64,000 bases of DNA, taken from assembly GCF_019753045.1 (NCBI RefSeq), contig NZ_JAIELN010000009.1:62001-126000 (forward strand). Direction: 5' to 3'. Positions 24,582-32,652 of the stretch are shown here, piece by piece (the first letter of the stretch is position 1; each line of letters opens with the position of its first letter). The position numbers and the translations under genes are program-made. The DNA is from Hyphomicrobium sp. GTDB lineage: Bacteria; Pseudomonadota; Alphaproteobacteria; Rhizobiales; Hyphomicrobiaceae. The notes under the pieces are model-generated. The model saw nothing but the letters and a program-made list of their open reading frames with translations, made no database searches and was not told the DNA's origin.

Positions 24582-24914
24582 TCACCAGTCGCCGCGACGA
24601 TGGCCGCCGTAGTGCCGCCGATGCCATTCGACATGATAATATCGCCGGTTCGGCGCGCCCCAAGACGCGTAGTAGGGCGGCAGCGGCCCCTTGTAGCGGC
24701 TGATGATGGGACGTCCCCACTCGCCGGAATTGTAATAGGGATAATAGCCGCGCGGATCGTAGTAATACGAGTAATAGTTCTCGAGCGCCGGATCGGGACG
24801 GTAGACGCGCGGCCGAAGATCAGGGCGGTCGAGACCCCAGGCCGCCACCTCGCCGCTCGGCACTGCAGAAGCCGCGACCAGCGCGGCGAGCGCCGTCAAG
24901 GATTTAACGCGCAT
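24582..24914 (-). CDS. Small secreted Tyr-rich protein
   Basis: A 110-aa protein with a short Ala-rich signal peptide (start Met-Arg-Val-Lys-Ser-Leu) and a mature part dominated by Tyr, Pro, Arg and Gly, including a run of four to five near-consecutive Tyr and an Arg/His-rich C-terminus. ATG 24914 has a GGGGGGAG element upstream; an upstream in-frame ATG (24965) would disrupt the signal peptide. No known domain. Its own strong terminator follows. Confidence 0.65.
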   Translation of the reverse strand: MRVKSLTALAALVAASAVPSGEVAAWGLDRPDLRPRVYRPDPALENYYSYYYDPRGYYPYYNSGEWGRPIISRYKGPLPPYYASWGAPNRRYYHVEWHRRHYGGHRRGDW

Positions 24915-25095
24915 TGGGTGAACTCCCCCCTGTTGGTTCCAGCTGCCTTCGCGGAACATACGCAAAACGTCCGAGAATCGTTGCCCAGAGTACCTTAAGA
25001 TCGTTTGAAGACCATCCGTCGAAGTCTCCGCCGGTGCGGAATCCGCCGGCCCCGTTACATCTCTGCAAGAGCCCCCAATCTACCGCGCGTTGAAA

Positions 25096-26694
25096 CTACC
25101 GCGCGTTGCGTTTGGCCTTGGGTGAAATCAACGTGAGCAGGAGAATATAGAGATCGAAACCGACCGAGCAATTGTCGATGTAATAGAGGTCGTGGTCGAC
25201 GCGCTGCCGCATCGCCTCGTCAGTGCGGGTCTCGCCCCGGAAGCCATTGACCTGCGCCCATCCCGTGATGCCGGGCTTCACGTTCAACCGTCTGGGGTAG
25301 CGCTCGATATGCCTCTCGAAATAGCGGTCATGCGCGACGGCATGCGGGCGCGGACCGACGAGCGACATTTCGCCCTTGAGAACATTGATGAGCTGAGGAA
25401 GCTCGTCGAGTGACGTCCGCCGCAGGATATTCCCGAAAGCCGTTACGCGACCATCGTTCTCCGTCGCCTGGACGATTACGTCCCCGTCGTCGAGAGACGT
25501 CATCGTGCGAAACTTCCAGATCTGAAATTCCGCGGTGTTGTATCCACGCCGCCGTTGTTTGAAGAACACCGGTCCGCGACTATCTAGCTTTATCAGGACT
25601 GCGATCACCGCGAACAGCGGGCTGAGAAGAGTGAGAGCGACACCCGCAGCCACCATATCGAACCAGCGCTTCACCGCAGCTTCCAGCGGTCCGAGCGGTG
25701 GCCTTGTCAAAGAGATGGTCGTGGTTTCGCCGAAGCGCGCGATACGTGCGTCCTTGAACCCGCGCACAAAGCCGCTCGTGCTCAAGTGGAGAGCGACGGG
25801 TAGAACACTGAAAGCATTGACGGCCCGCTCCAGGAACTGGCTGCGCACGAGCGCGTGCGAAATGATGACGTCTTCGACGCCGAGCATCCGCGCCTTTGCG
25901 ATAGCCGCATCCAGAACGGCGTCGATCTCATTGGGCTCTTGCGCAAGATTGGGGACTGTCGTTCGAGCGATGACCCAGAATCCCGCCGCAGCGCCGTTGA
26001 TCTCTCTTTCGAGCGCGGAAACATCTCCGTCCGTCGCCACGATCATCACCTTCCGCCAGCGAATCCAGCCGCGCGACATGATGTGAACCGCCGCGCGGCT
26101 GAGCGCGGAATTGAACAACAGAACACTCGCAAGCCCCAATACGAAAAAGACGGCCAGCCAGCCGTGCGAAAACTCATTTGTGCTGTTCGTCAGCAAACCG
26201 ATGACCGCGAGACCAATGAACACGAGGCTCCACGTCAGAAAAACGCGGCCAGGGCTGCGTCGTCCCGCCAGCAGCACCTCGATGGCGTATTCGTCGCGAA
26301 TGAGAAACGCCAGACTATAACCGAGCCCCGCGAGGATCCCGACAGCCGCGTAGGTTTGGTTGAAGCCGGCTTCGCCGTTGACCACCCAGTCGTAGGACAT
26401 GCCGGTCGCGATGGCGATCAGCACAATGCCGGCCAGCTCGGTTAAGAAAGCTGCCGCACGGAAACTCGATTGGGTCAGAGCAAATCGCGAGAACCTCACA
26501 AGGTTCGGCGAAGCAAGTTGTCGAACAGTTCCAAGCACCGATAAGCGTCCTGTCACACCGGCGGGCAAAGCCCAACGTCCCGCCGCACGACGACAATGCA
26601 TTTGCCGGGCCGTTGCGGCGCGGCATGCCATATCCCTTCGGACAATGCCGGACGGAACCCGCATCACGACAAAGGTTGCAGCAACGTCATGCAC
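25096..26694 (-). CDS. Exopolysaccharide sugar-phosphate transferase (WbaP/ExoY superfamily)
   Basis: Starts polysaccharide synthesis by moving a sugar-1-phosphate onto undecaprenyl phosphate in the inner membrane. About four N-terminal membrane helices and a nucleotide-binding-like central domain (Ile-Val-Ala-Thr-Asp-Gly-Asp) precede the bacterial sugar transferase domain: a reentrant helix, then Lys-Phe-Arg-Thr-Met, Arg-Arg-Thr-Ser-Leu-Asp-Glu-Leu-Pro-Gln, Gly-Pro-Arg-Pro and Lys-Pro-Gly-Ile-Thr-Gly-Trp-Ala-Gln-Val. The first 50 residues are Arg-rich, so the true start may be one of the later Met codons. A WecG-type glycosyltransferase gene lies divergently, consistent with a shared pathway. 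Confidence 0.87.
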   Translation of the reverse strand: MHDVAATFVVMRVPSGIVRRDMACRAATARQMHCRRAAGRWALPAGVTGRLSVLGTVRQLASPNLVRFSRFALTQSSFRAAAFLTELAGIVLIAIATGMSYDWVVNGEAGFNQTYAAVGILAGLGYSLAFLIRDEYAIEVLLAGRRSPGRVFLTWSLVFIGLAVIGLLTNSTNEFSHGWLAVFFVLGLASVLLFNSALSRAAVHIMSRGWIRWRKVMIVATDGDVSALEREINGAAAGFWVIARTTVPNLAQEPNEIDAVLDAAIAKARMLGVEDVIISHALVRSQFLERAVNAFSVLPVALHLSTSGFVRGFKDARIARFGETTTISLTRPPLGPLEAAVKRWFDMVAAGVALTLLSPLFAVIAVLIKLDSRGPVFFKQRRRGYNTAEFQIWKFRTMTSLDDGDVIVQATENDGRVTAFGNILRRTSLDELPQLINVLKGEMSLVGPRPHAVAHDRYFERHIERYPRRLNVKPGITGWAQVNGFRGETRTDEAMRQRVDHDLYYIDNCSVGFDLYILLLTLISPKAKRNAR

Positions 26695-26981
26695 CGATAA
26701 AACCCCGCAAAATCCGCGTGTTACGAGAGAATTCAGCGGCCCTTAACCGGTTTGCTCAGGCGTTCCAAAAAGTATCGCGGCGCGCTGCCCTCTGACCGAT
26801 CGATCCTTGGGCGGAACGTTTCGAAGCGCACCGCGCGTGCCGTGCAATATCGGGACGACCGGCCACAAAATGGAACAGATCGGCTGCGCGATCCCCGCCG
26901 CCCGCGCCCCGTTATCGCGAGGCACGGGACTTGCTCCGGCACTGTCCCTCAAGGACATGGCAGCCGGATCAGAGATACAAA

Positions 26982-27827
26982 GTGCAACAGAAGAATACCG
27001 CCGCACGCGCATTGGTGGATCTGCAATCAGAGAGTATCGCAGAACCGCCAAGCCCGCCCCTCGCACACGTGGGCGGCTGGCCGATCAACACGCCGGACAT
27101 GGACACGGCGATCGCCGCGGTCATCAAGCGAGCGCGAGCGAGAGAAGCCTTTACCGTCTTCACTTTGAATCTCGATCACCTCGTAAAGCTTCGCGGTGAC
27201 GAACGATTTCGCCTGGCCTATCGCGAGGCCGACATTGTCACGGCGGACGGAGCGCCGGTCGCTTGGCTCGCGCGCTTGCAAGACCGCAGCATCGTTCGCG
27301 CCACCGGATCCGACATGCTTATGCCGTTGCTCGATGCGGCTGCAGACGCACATCTTCCCGTATTTCTTTTCGGCTCCACTGAGGACGTCCTCGAAAAGGC
27401 CGCGCATGAAATCGCCAACCACACCGACGGTCTTCTGAAAATCGCGGGAATGCTCTCTCCCTCTCGCACATTCGATCCGGAGGGCGCAGAGGCCGACCGT
27501 GCCATCGAAACCATCAGAAGGTCAGGCGCGCGCATCTGCATTGTCGCCCTCGGCGCGCCGAAGCAGGAAATCTTTGCCCAGCGCGCCCGCGCCAAAGGAT
27601 TGGCGTGCGGCATGGTCTGCGCGGGAGCATCCCTCGATTTCATTGCCGGCGCTCAAGTACGGGCGCCAAAACTTTTCCGCAAACTCGGCTTCGAATGGAT
27701 GTGGAGGCTGGCGACGAACCCCCGCCGGCTTGCAAAGCGATACGTTGAATGCGCAGTCGTGCTCGGCGGCCTCGTCATCGCCGAATTGGCGGGACGGCGC
27801 ATAGAGCAGCCGAGATCCCGCGTGTGA
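26982..27827 (+). CDS. WecG/TagA/CpsF family glycosyltransferase
   Basis: GT26-family enzyme adding the second sugar to a polyprenyl-linked intermediate. Seen: Asn-Leu-Asp-His-Leu-Val-Lys-Leu, Asp-Ile-Val-Thr-Ala-Asp-Gly-Ala-Pro-Val-Ala-Trp, Arg-Ala-Thr-Gly-Ser-Asp, Val-Phe-Leu-Phe-Gly-Ser, and Leu-Gly-Ala-Pro-Lys-Gln-Glu, all in family order. The GTG at 26982 is chosen as start; TTG 26931 is the most upstream option. It partners functionally with the divergent sugar-phosphate transferase. Likely membrane-associated through its C-terminal hydrophobic helix. Confidence 0.87.
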   Translation: MQQKNTAARALVDLQSESIAEPPSPPLAHVGGWPINTPDMDTAIAAVIKRARAREAFTVFTLNLDHLVKLRGDERFRLAYREADIVTADGAPVAWLARLQDRSIVRATGSDMLMPLLDAAADAHLPVFLFGSTEDVLEKAAHEIANHTDGLLKIAGMLSPSRTFDPEGAEADRAIETIRRSGARICIVALGAPKQEIFAQRARAKGLACGMVCAGASLDFIAGAQVRAPKLFRKLGFEWMWRLATNPRRLAKRYVECAVVLGGLVIAELAGRRIEQPRSRV

Positions 27828-27853
27828 TTTGCCCGGGCGTGATCTGATCTAAA

Positions 27854-28042
27854 TCAGTTCGGCGAAAGAGCCGGCAACGGCGGATGACGATTATCCCCAC
27901 GACGGTTTCGCGGCCGAACATACATGATGGTCGCCGCTGGACACTTGGCCTTCAGTTTGAGCGCGGCCACGAGGGCATCGTCACCGTCGATGAGAACATG
28001 CCCCAGCTTTCCGTCTGACTTGAAACCCACGGTGAACTGCAT
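27854..28042 (-). CDS. Small hypothetical protein (62 aa)
   Basis: ATG 28042 with a perfect GGAGG 7 nt upstream decides the start. The product begins Met-Gln-Phe-Thr-Val-Gly-Phe and has a compact alpha/beta-looking body with one Cys, then an Arg/Pro-rich tail. Not recognised. It converges on the glycosyltransferase gene with about 26 nt between stops. Confidence 0.55.
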   Translation of the reverse strand: MQFTVGFKSDGKLGHVLIDGDDALVAALKLKAKCPAATIMYVRPRNRRGDNRHPPLPALSPN

Positions 28043-28537
28043 GCCCTGACCTCCTGTCATCGACGTCACTGTACCACGTCCCGAGGAGGCTTCGCACTGT
28101 CGGTCTGCACAAGAAGCGAAGCATCAAGCAACAGCTTGATTTTCTTCGGCAAGCCGGCCGTCCGCAATCGCTATGCGCCTCCTTGGCGCACTCAAAGCGC
28201 GGCTTTGCCGATTTCGCCGAACGGATCGAACTCGGTATCGCGACGAAGTTCTTCCTCGGTGGCGAACCCGTTCCGCGCAGGACTTCAGCGAAGCAGCCCG
28301 ATCGCCCGGCACCGTTCGAAGCTTGAACGTCGACACCTCGCCCTGACGACGTCGCGACATACACCCCACGCCCACAAAGCATGTTTCTCCGCGAGGCCGC
28401 GCGAGCGATCGCGATTCTCGAATGAGTTGATGTTCCGCGCACGTATCCCGTATGGCGTCAGTCAGGTTCATAACGGAACCAAACAGAATCTAGCGCGTTG
28501 ACGCAGGTTCGCAATTTCGAAATTGGGAGAAACAACT
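28043..28537. other. Intergenic region without supported gene
   Basis: About 500 nt. Frames on both strands are open for 100-150 codons, but they are Arg/Ser-rich, lack good ribosome-binding sites and look like composition artefacts. The promoter of the next secreted-protein gene should be near the right end. Confidence 0.3.
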
Positions 28538-28819
28538 TTGGGTATCAAAAGCATCGCGTTGTGCGCTGTGGCTGCGTCGATCCTTTCGGCGACATCCGCA
28601 TCGGCAATCACACTAGGCGCGCCCGCACCTGTCGCAGCGTCAACAGCGATCCAGCAAGTCGACTACAGGAACGATCACAGAAACAGTTACAGGAAGAAGT
28701 ACTACCATAAGCGGCACGACAGGCACCCGCCCAAGGGCTGGCACCGCTACCACAAGCGGCCTGGCGACTGGAGCCGTCGTGGTTGCATGGCAATCGGACC
28801 GGTCTGGTGGTGCCCGTGA
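28538..28819 (+). CDS. Small secreted basic protein (His/Arg/Tyr/Lys-rich)
   Basis: A TTG start at 28538 with GGGAGA 7 nt upstream; an in-frame TTG at 28523 is the alternative. The signal peptide is clear (Cys-Ala-Val-Ala-Ala-Ser-Ile-Leu, cleavage near Ser-Ala-Ser-Ala). The mature part, about 70 residues, is strongly basic and ends Gly-Pro-Val-Trp-Trp-Cys-Pro. It has its own strong terminator. Function unknown; it belongs to the same type of small exported proteins as those at 24.0 and 24.6 kb. Confidence 0.6.
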   Translation: MGIKSIALCAVAASILSATSASAITLGAPAPVAASTAIQQVDYRNDHRNSYRKKYYHKRHDRHPPKGWHRYHKRPGDWSRRGCMAIGPVWWCP

Positions 28820-28844
28820 CGACTCGCTTCTAACGGGAAGCACA

Positions 28845-28875
28845 AGAAGCAGAGAGCAATCTCTGCTTCTTTTTC
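28845..28875 (+). terminator. Rho-independent terminator
   Basis: A perfect 11-bp stem (AGAAGCAGAGA / TCTCTGCTTCT) with a GCAA tetraloop, followed by TTTT. Confidence 0.9.
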
Positions 28876-29017
28876 TATCCGCGTCACCGGAGACGCGCAG
28901 GGCGCTTGCACACCACCCGCCCCGTCGAGTATCAAGCGCCTGCACGACGTCAGGCCTCTCCTGACAGGTCGCAGCCAAAATGACGCGCCCGCCTGGGCGA
29001 CGCCGTAACATCGGCAA

Positions 29018-29092
29018 GCCGGCTTAGCACAGTGGTAGTGCACCTGATTTGTAATCAGGGGGTCGTAGGTTCAAATCCTACAGCCGGCACCA
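29018..29092 (+). tRNA. tRNA-Thr (UGU)
   Basis: Acceptor GCCGGCT / AGCCGGC, anticodon stem CCTGA / TCAGG with loop TTTGTAA (anticodon TGT), T-arm with GGTTCAAATCC, discriminator A and encoded CCA. An integrase scrap starts 30 nt downstream, so this gene is a likely integration site. Confidence 0.97.
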
Positions 29093-29123
29093 ATTAATCC
29101 AGCGCCTTAGCGCGCTCTCATTT

Positions 29124-29318
29124 TCATTCTGACTTTGCCGCAGCGACGCCGTTCTGACTTTCGTCGCTGACCTGTTCCCGGTTCTGCCTGGAGAGCGGAC
29201 CGTCTTCGTCACTCAGCGAGAGCCAAACCAGCTCGCCGGTTTTGTGATGAACGATGCGCACTGCGTCGGGGCGTTCAGCCGGGCGATAATCGGTCCAACT
29301 GATATGTCCACCGAGCAC
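29124..29318 (-). pseudogene. Tyrosine-recombinase (integrase) fragment
   Basis: A 64-codon frame whose text matches the mid region of phage-type tyrosine recombinases: Trp-x-Asp-Tyr-Arg-Pro, then Asp-Ala-Val-Arg-Ile-Val-His-His-Lys-Thr-Gly-Glu-Leu-Val-Trp, which in these proteins lies just before the catalytic His-x-x-Arg part. The catalytic C-terminus is missing. Its place next to tRNA-Thr is typical for integrases of genomic islands. The family assignment is from pattern memory, not from a search. Confidence 0.55.
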
Positions 29319-29500
29319 GTTCTCTGGACGCTGGTGCCATTCAAAGCAAATTAGGCACCAACGGGCGAATGCTCAGCGGGTGCGCTGGACATGGGTCTCT
29401 TACTTCGATTTGAGATGTTTGAGATTGGCTGGTCGCCCGGACTCGAAAGTCCGTTACTCACGCTACCGAACTAGATCTCTGCAGCCCCAGCGCGGACATT

Positions 29501-29538
29501 CGGACACGGACACCCCTTTAGGGGGGTGTCCGTGTCCG
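29501..29538. repeat. Long perfect palindrome (16-bp arms)
   Basis: Arms CGGACACGGACACCCC and its exact complement flank a 6-nt TTTAGG loop. Further GTCCG/GGACA units continue on both sides up to about 29570. No T run and no flanking intact gene, so it is not an ordinary terminator. Confidence 0.8.
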
Positions 29539-29617
29539 AGGCGATGTCCGGGCACGTCCGGATATGTCTGGGGAAATGCAAGTAGGTGACAGCGAACGGA
29601 TTTAATGCCTCCTCGCG

Positions 29618-30040
29618 ATGTCCGTGATTATGTTGGTGCTTCGACTATAACTTTTCTGCTCCAGTATTCCGGTCGGCATTACTTTGATCATCGCTCACCG
29701 GCTCGCGATGGGCCGTTCGGTCAGGCCGCTTCAATTGGGTTGGTTCGCAATTTTTTACGTGCTTCTGCTTTCAATCGCTGTGACTTTCTTGGCCTTGATT
29801 TCCAAGGAGCAGCCCACCCCTCTCCTGTTCGCCTATAAATAAAAGATTTTTTGGCTGCCCCTCGTAACAGCATGGGTCGCGTATGCCCACGGAATGTGGA
29901 AGATCAGCGTCGCCAAGCCAGTCTTCGTGCACTCCCCGTACGTTGCTGTTGCGATTTTCACGCGGGGATTCGAAGAAGGATCGAGAAAGGCAGTCGGACC
30001 GCTCCGGAAAAGGTCGAACGGCCCGACAGAGTTGAGCTGA
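29618..30040 (+). pseudogene. Decayed membrane-protein gene with two in-frame stops
   Basis: One frame reads as a coherent membrane protein but is broken by TAA at 29648 and 29840. Between the stops: Pro-Val-Gly-Ile-Thr-Leu-Ile-Ile-Ala-His-Arg and a strong helix Trp-Phe-Ala-Ile-Phe-Tyr-Val-Leu-Leu-Leu-Ser-Ile-Ala-Val. After the second stop the same frame goes on as Trp-Leu-Pro-Leu-Val-Thr-Ala-Trp-Val-Ala-Tyr and ends at TGA 30038. I cannot name the family. Decay beside an integrase scrap fits an island edge. Confidence 0.4.
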
Positions 30041-30088
30041 GAGGGATACTAGGGGGGGAAGGAACCGAGAACCCAAATCCCTGCCCCG

Positions 30089-30628
30089 TCAGTAGTCGAT
30101 CACGCCGTCAAGGGCGTAGTGCTTGATGGTCTTTCGGTTCTTGATCAATTCGTCGATCGACGGCTCGTTCTTGAGTGCGCGCTCAATCGCCAGCTTCATC
30201 GCCTTGTAGTTCGTATTGTACAGGTCCTTCTTGTCGAGCTCGGCGTGATCGGCGCAACGTGGGTCCAACCAGATGGTCACAATAATGCAGATCTCATCGA
30301 CGATGGCCTTCGGGATGATGCCTTCCGAAACGGAATCAACGACGGCGTCGGCGATCGCGGCCTGCACGACACCGCCCAAAAGCTCGACATACTCGCCCGA
30401 GGCAATTGTCACTTTGGTGGTCATCATCGTGACGGGGCGTGCAAGCTGGTTGAGATCACGAATGGCGAAGAAACGGGTGTGACCAACCGATTGCCCCATC
30501 ATATTCGCGAAGGCTTGGCCGACGGGTCCTTTGACCGAGCCTATCAACACCTCGGGCATGGCATCGGTGTACTGACCAGGTGCGGCGAGGACCGTAGCTT
30601 CGCCCGCCTTGAATATGATGTCCGTCAT
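30089..30628 (-). CDS. Formaldehyde-activating-enzyme (Fae) homologue lacking the catalytic His
   Basis: The Fae fold is clear: Gly-Pro-Val-Gly-Gln-Ala-Phe-Ala-Asn, Gly-His-Thr, a Pro-x-Thr-Met-Met-Thr-Thr-Lys-Val-Thr strand, Glu-Gly-Ile-Ile-Pro-Lys, and Tyr-Asn-Thr-Asn-Tyr-Lys-Ala-Met-Lys-Leu-Ala-Ile. True Fae joins formaldehyde to tetrahydromethanopterin using His17 in a Glu-Val-Ala-His-Ile-Asp context; here the aligned segment is Tyr-Thr-Asp-Ala-Met-Pro-Glu, with Met at that place. It therefore probably does not catalyse the Fae reaction and may be a pterin-binding or regulatory paralogue. GGAGA precedes the ATG. 179 aa, slightly longer than Fae. It stands alone, next to decayed DNA. Confidence 0.8.
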   Translation of the reverse strand: MTDIIFKAGEATVLAAPGQYTDAMPEVLIGSVKGPVGQAFANMMGQSVGHTRFFAIRDLNQLARPVTMMTTKVTIASGEYVELLGGVVQAAIADAVVDSVSEGIIPKAIVDEICIIVTIWLDPRCADHAELDKKDLYNTNYKAMKLAIERALKNEPSIDELIKNRKTIKHYALDGVIDY

Positions 30629-31338
30629 CTCGTGTCTCCAGATGTACTAGCGCTGTGTGCAAAGTCACTTGCTCTGAAAGCTTAAACCACCGGTCGACGA
30701 AATTTGCACCACTTGATGTTGCCGAGAATCTCCCTGGCCGCGTAGCCGCCCGCATGCCCGTGAAGGTCTTCACCGCCAGGCGCTAATCAAGCGCTTGGTG
30801 CACGAAGAGCCCAGCGTTGCTCTCTTCATCAATTGCTCGATGGATTAGTCCGCGAGACTGACGAGCAGAAACATTTGAGCGCAAGTGCTTTGGCATTGAG
30901 CCATTTGCATTTCTGGCTCGCGAATTCTGCGACAAGAACGGCTACGTTCGCTGTTGGGCCGGACTTGGACGTTCTAGCTTCGACCGGCGCGATATCTTTC
31001 GACAATCCGTCTGGCTTTCGAGAGTGGGTATTTACGCTCTCGCGCCTGGATCTCGTTCTCCAATCTTTCCAAGATTGGCAAAGTGCTCGTCGGCATGTCG
31101 GACAATCTCATGCGCACAAAGAAACATCGCATATTCCAACTCATAAACCGAACACTCGCGGGCCGGACCCGAGGCATCCTCAGCAACAGGTTATAGCTCA
31201 GCGCGTTGCTGATATCCGCCCCGTCGTAACGTTGAACTATCGGCCACCGACAGATCCGGCGCGAGGTTCCGACCATCCCCTGCTTCCAGTGTAGAACGAA
31301 TTGCGAAGAACGAGCTCAGCCGCGACCTGCCACGTCTC
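30629..31338. other. Intergenic region without supported gene
   Basis: About 710 nt between the Fae-like gene and the end of the membrane glycosyltransferase gene. Open frames exist on both strands (for example 30833-31294 plus, 30974-31276 minus), but none has a ribosome-binding site or a recognisable family; probably degraded island DNA. Confidence 0.3.
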
Positions 31339-32640
31339 TTAGGTCTCTGTCTTCCCCAATCGTATCGTCCGCGCCAGTGGCACGACCCAAACCGCGCCCA
31401 AATATAAAGCGGAAGCAGTGAAAACTTCGAGAGGCCGAACCCATACGGGATGATCATAGAAACCGCGATCAGCAATACCGATGATGCCGGCAGTAAGATA
31501 GGCGAGCGAAACTGCTGGAAAGATGGACCAAGATATCGGATTAGGACGCAAGCTCGCCCAAGTAACCGCCCAGAGAAGGTACCATGGATTGATGACGGGC
31601 GCGAATAGCAGAAGTACAATCAGCCAGATGTCCGCAGGTGGGAAAGTATCCCGTTCCCGAAGCAGCCAACGAAGCATCAGAGCGCCGCTTAACGCGCATC
31701 CTAACGCGAGGCCGAGTATCCGGGCAGTAGCGTCCCCTGCCAATTCCTTCAGCACAGCAAAACCCAGAGAATTGAATTCAAACCATTGTGCGAAATGTTG
31801 CAGCCCTGCCTGCTCGGTCGCGCCGGTCAGTATAAACGGCGCATAGAGAGCAACGAGTGCGGCTCCAGCGCCGAGAGAAACCAAGCACCAGCGGCTGCGC
31901 ACGAAGCTTGGAGCAATGATGATCGCGAATGGTTTGCAGGCCAACGCCAGACCAAACGCCAAGCCGCCTTCTATAGAACGTCCCTTCCTAAGCAGCGCAA
32001 AGCTCGCCACCGTTAGAAAAGCACCAACCACATCCGCATGCGCATTGAAGGATATCTCGAAGATGACGAGCGGGCAGAGCGCGTATCGCAGTCCGGCGCG
32101 ATATCCACCCAGCCGTGCGACGAGCGCCCAGAGGCCCAAATCAAAAATGACGAATAGCAACTTGAGGGCGGTTAAGCTCGTCGGGGCGATCCAGGCCGAC
32201 GCCGCGAAGACGTATTGAAGGGACGGCGCATAAATGGTCGGAATTTCAGGATTGTTGATCTGGGCTAGGACCACACGCCAGGTGGGGGCAATGCTTGCGT
32301 CGTCGAAATACGAGAGTGGAGGTGCTCCGTAGGGAGTACCATCAGTCAAGAACCTGAACCCGTCCCAAAGATACCGCGCCCAGTCATCCTCGTAGATAGG
32401 GTGGCTCCAAATCCCCACAACGCGGACCGCGATGGCGCACACAGTTGCCCATCTCAGAGCAAACAGCGAGAACTCCTGACTGGTGAAGAAGAGAGCATAG
32501 GCAAGCCACGCTACCCCCATCGACATGACGAACGATAACGCGTGCACGGGAGGCGATTGCGCTAGCCACGCGAGCGTCACAAATGCGGTCAAGATAAGTG
32601 TTGAACCGGCCGCACTGCGCCAGATGGCAAAGAGCTTCAT
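31339..32640 (-). CDS. GT87-like integral membrane glycosyltransferase
   Basis: A 433-residue protein with about 10-11 membrane helices. The first large loop after helix 2 or 3 carries Glu-Asp-Asp-Trp-Ala-Arg-Tyr-Leu-Trp-Asp-Gly, the acidic catalytic motif expected in GT-C polyprenol-phosphate-sugar-dependent glycosyltransferases. Such enzymes use mannosyl- or other sugar-phosphoprenols on the outer face of the inner membrane. It starts 12 nt after the DUF547 gene, which itself follows the radical SAM gene, so the three form one operon. The GT2 gene at 36.45 kb resembles the synthase of the polyprenol-linked donor such an enzyme would need. Confidence 0.8.
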   Translation of the reverse strand: MKLFAIWRSAAGSTLILTAFVTLAWLAQSPPVHALSFVMSMGVAWLAYALFFTSQEFSLFALRWATVCAIAVRVVGIWSHPIYEDDWARYLWDGFRFLTDGTPYGAPPLSYFDDASIAPTWRVVLAQINNPEIPTIYAPSLQYVFAASAWIAPTSLTALKLLFVIFDLGLWALVARLGGYRAGLRYALCPLVIFEISFNAHADVVGAFLTVASFALLRKGRSIEGGLAFGLALACKPFAIIIAPSFVRSRWCLVSLGAGAALVALYAPFILTGATEQAGLQHFAQWFEFNSLGFAVLKELAGDATARILGLALGCALSGALMLRWLLRERDTFPPADIWLIVLLLFAPVINPWYLLWAVTWASLRPNPISWSIFPAVSLAYLTAGIIGIADRGFYDHPVWVRPLEVFTASALYLGAVWVVPLARTIRLGKTET

Positions 32641-32652
32641 ACTTCGAGTGGA

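Noticed and set aside
30833-31294. 153-codon plus frame between the Fae-like gene and the GT87-like gene
   Set aside because: His/Arg/Pro-rich, no ribosome-binding site and no recognisable family; minus frames in the same region are no better.
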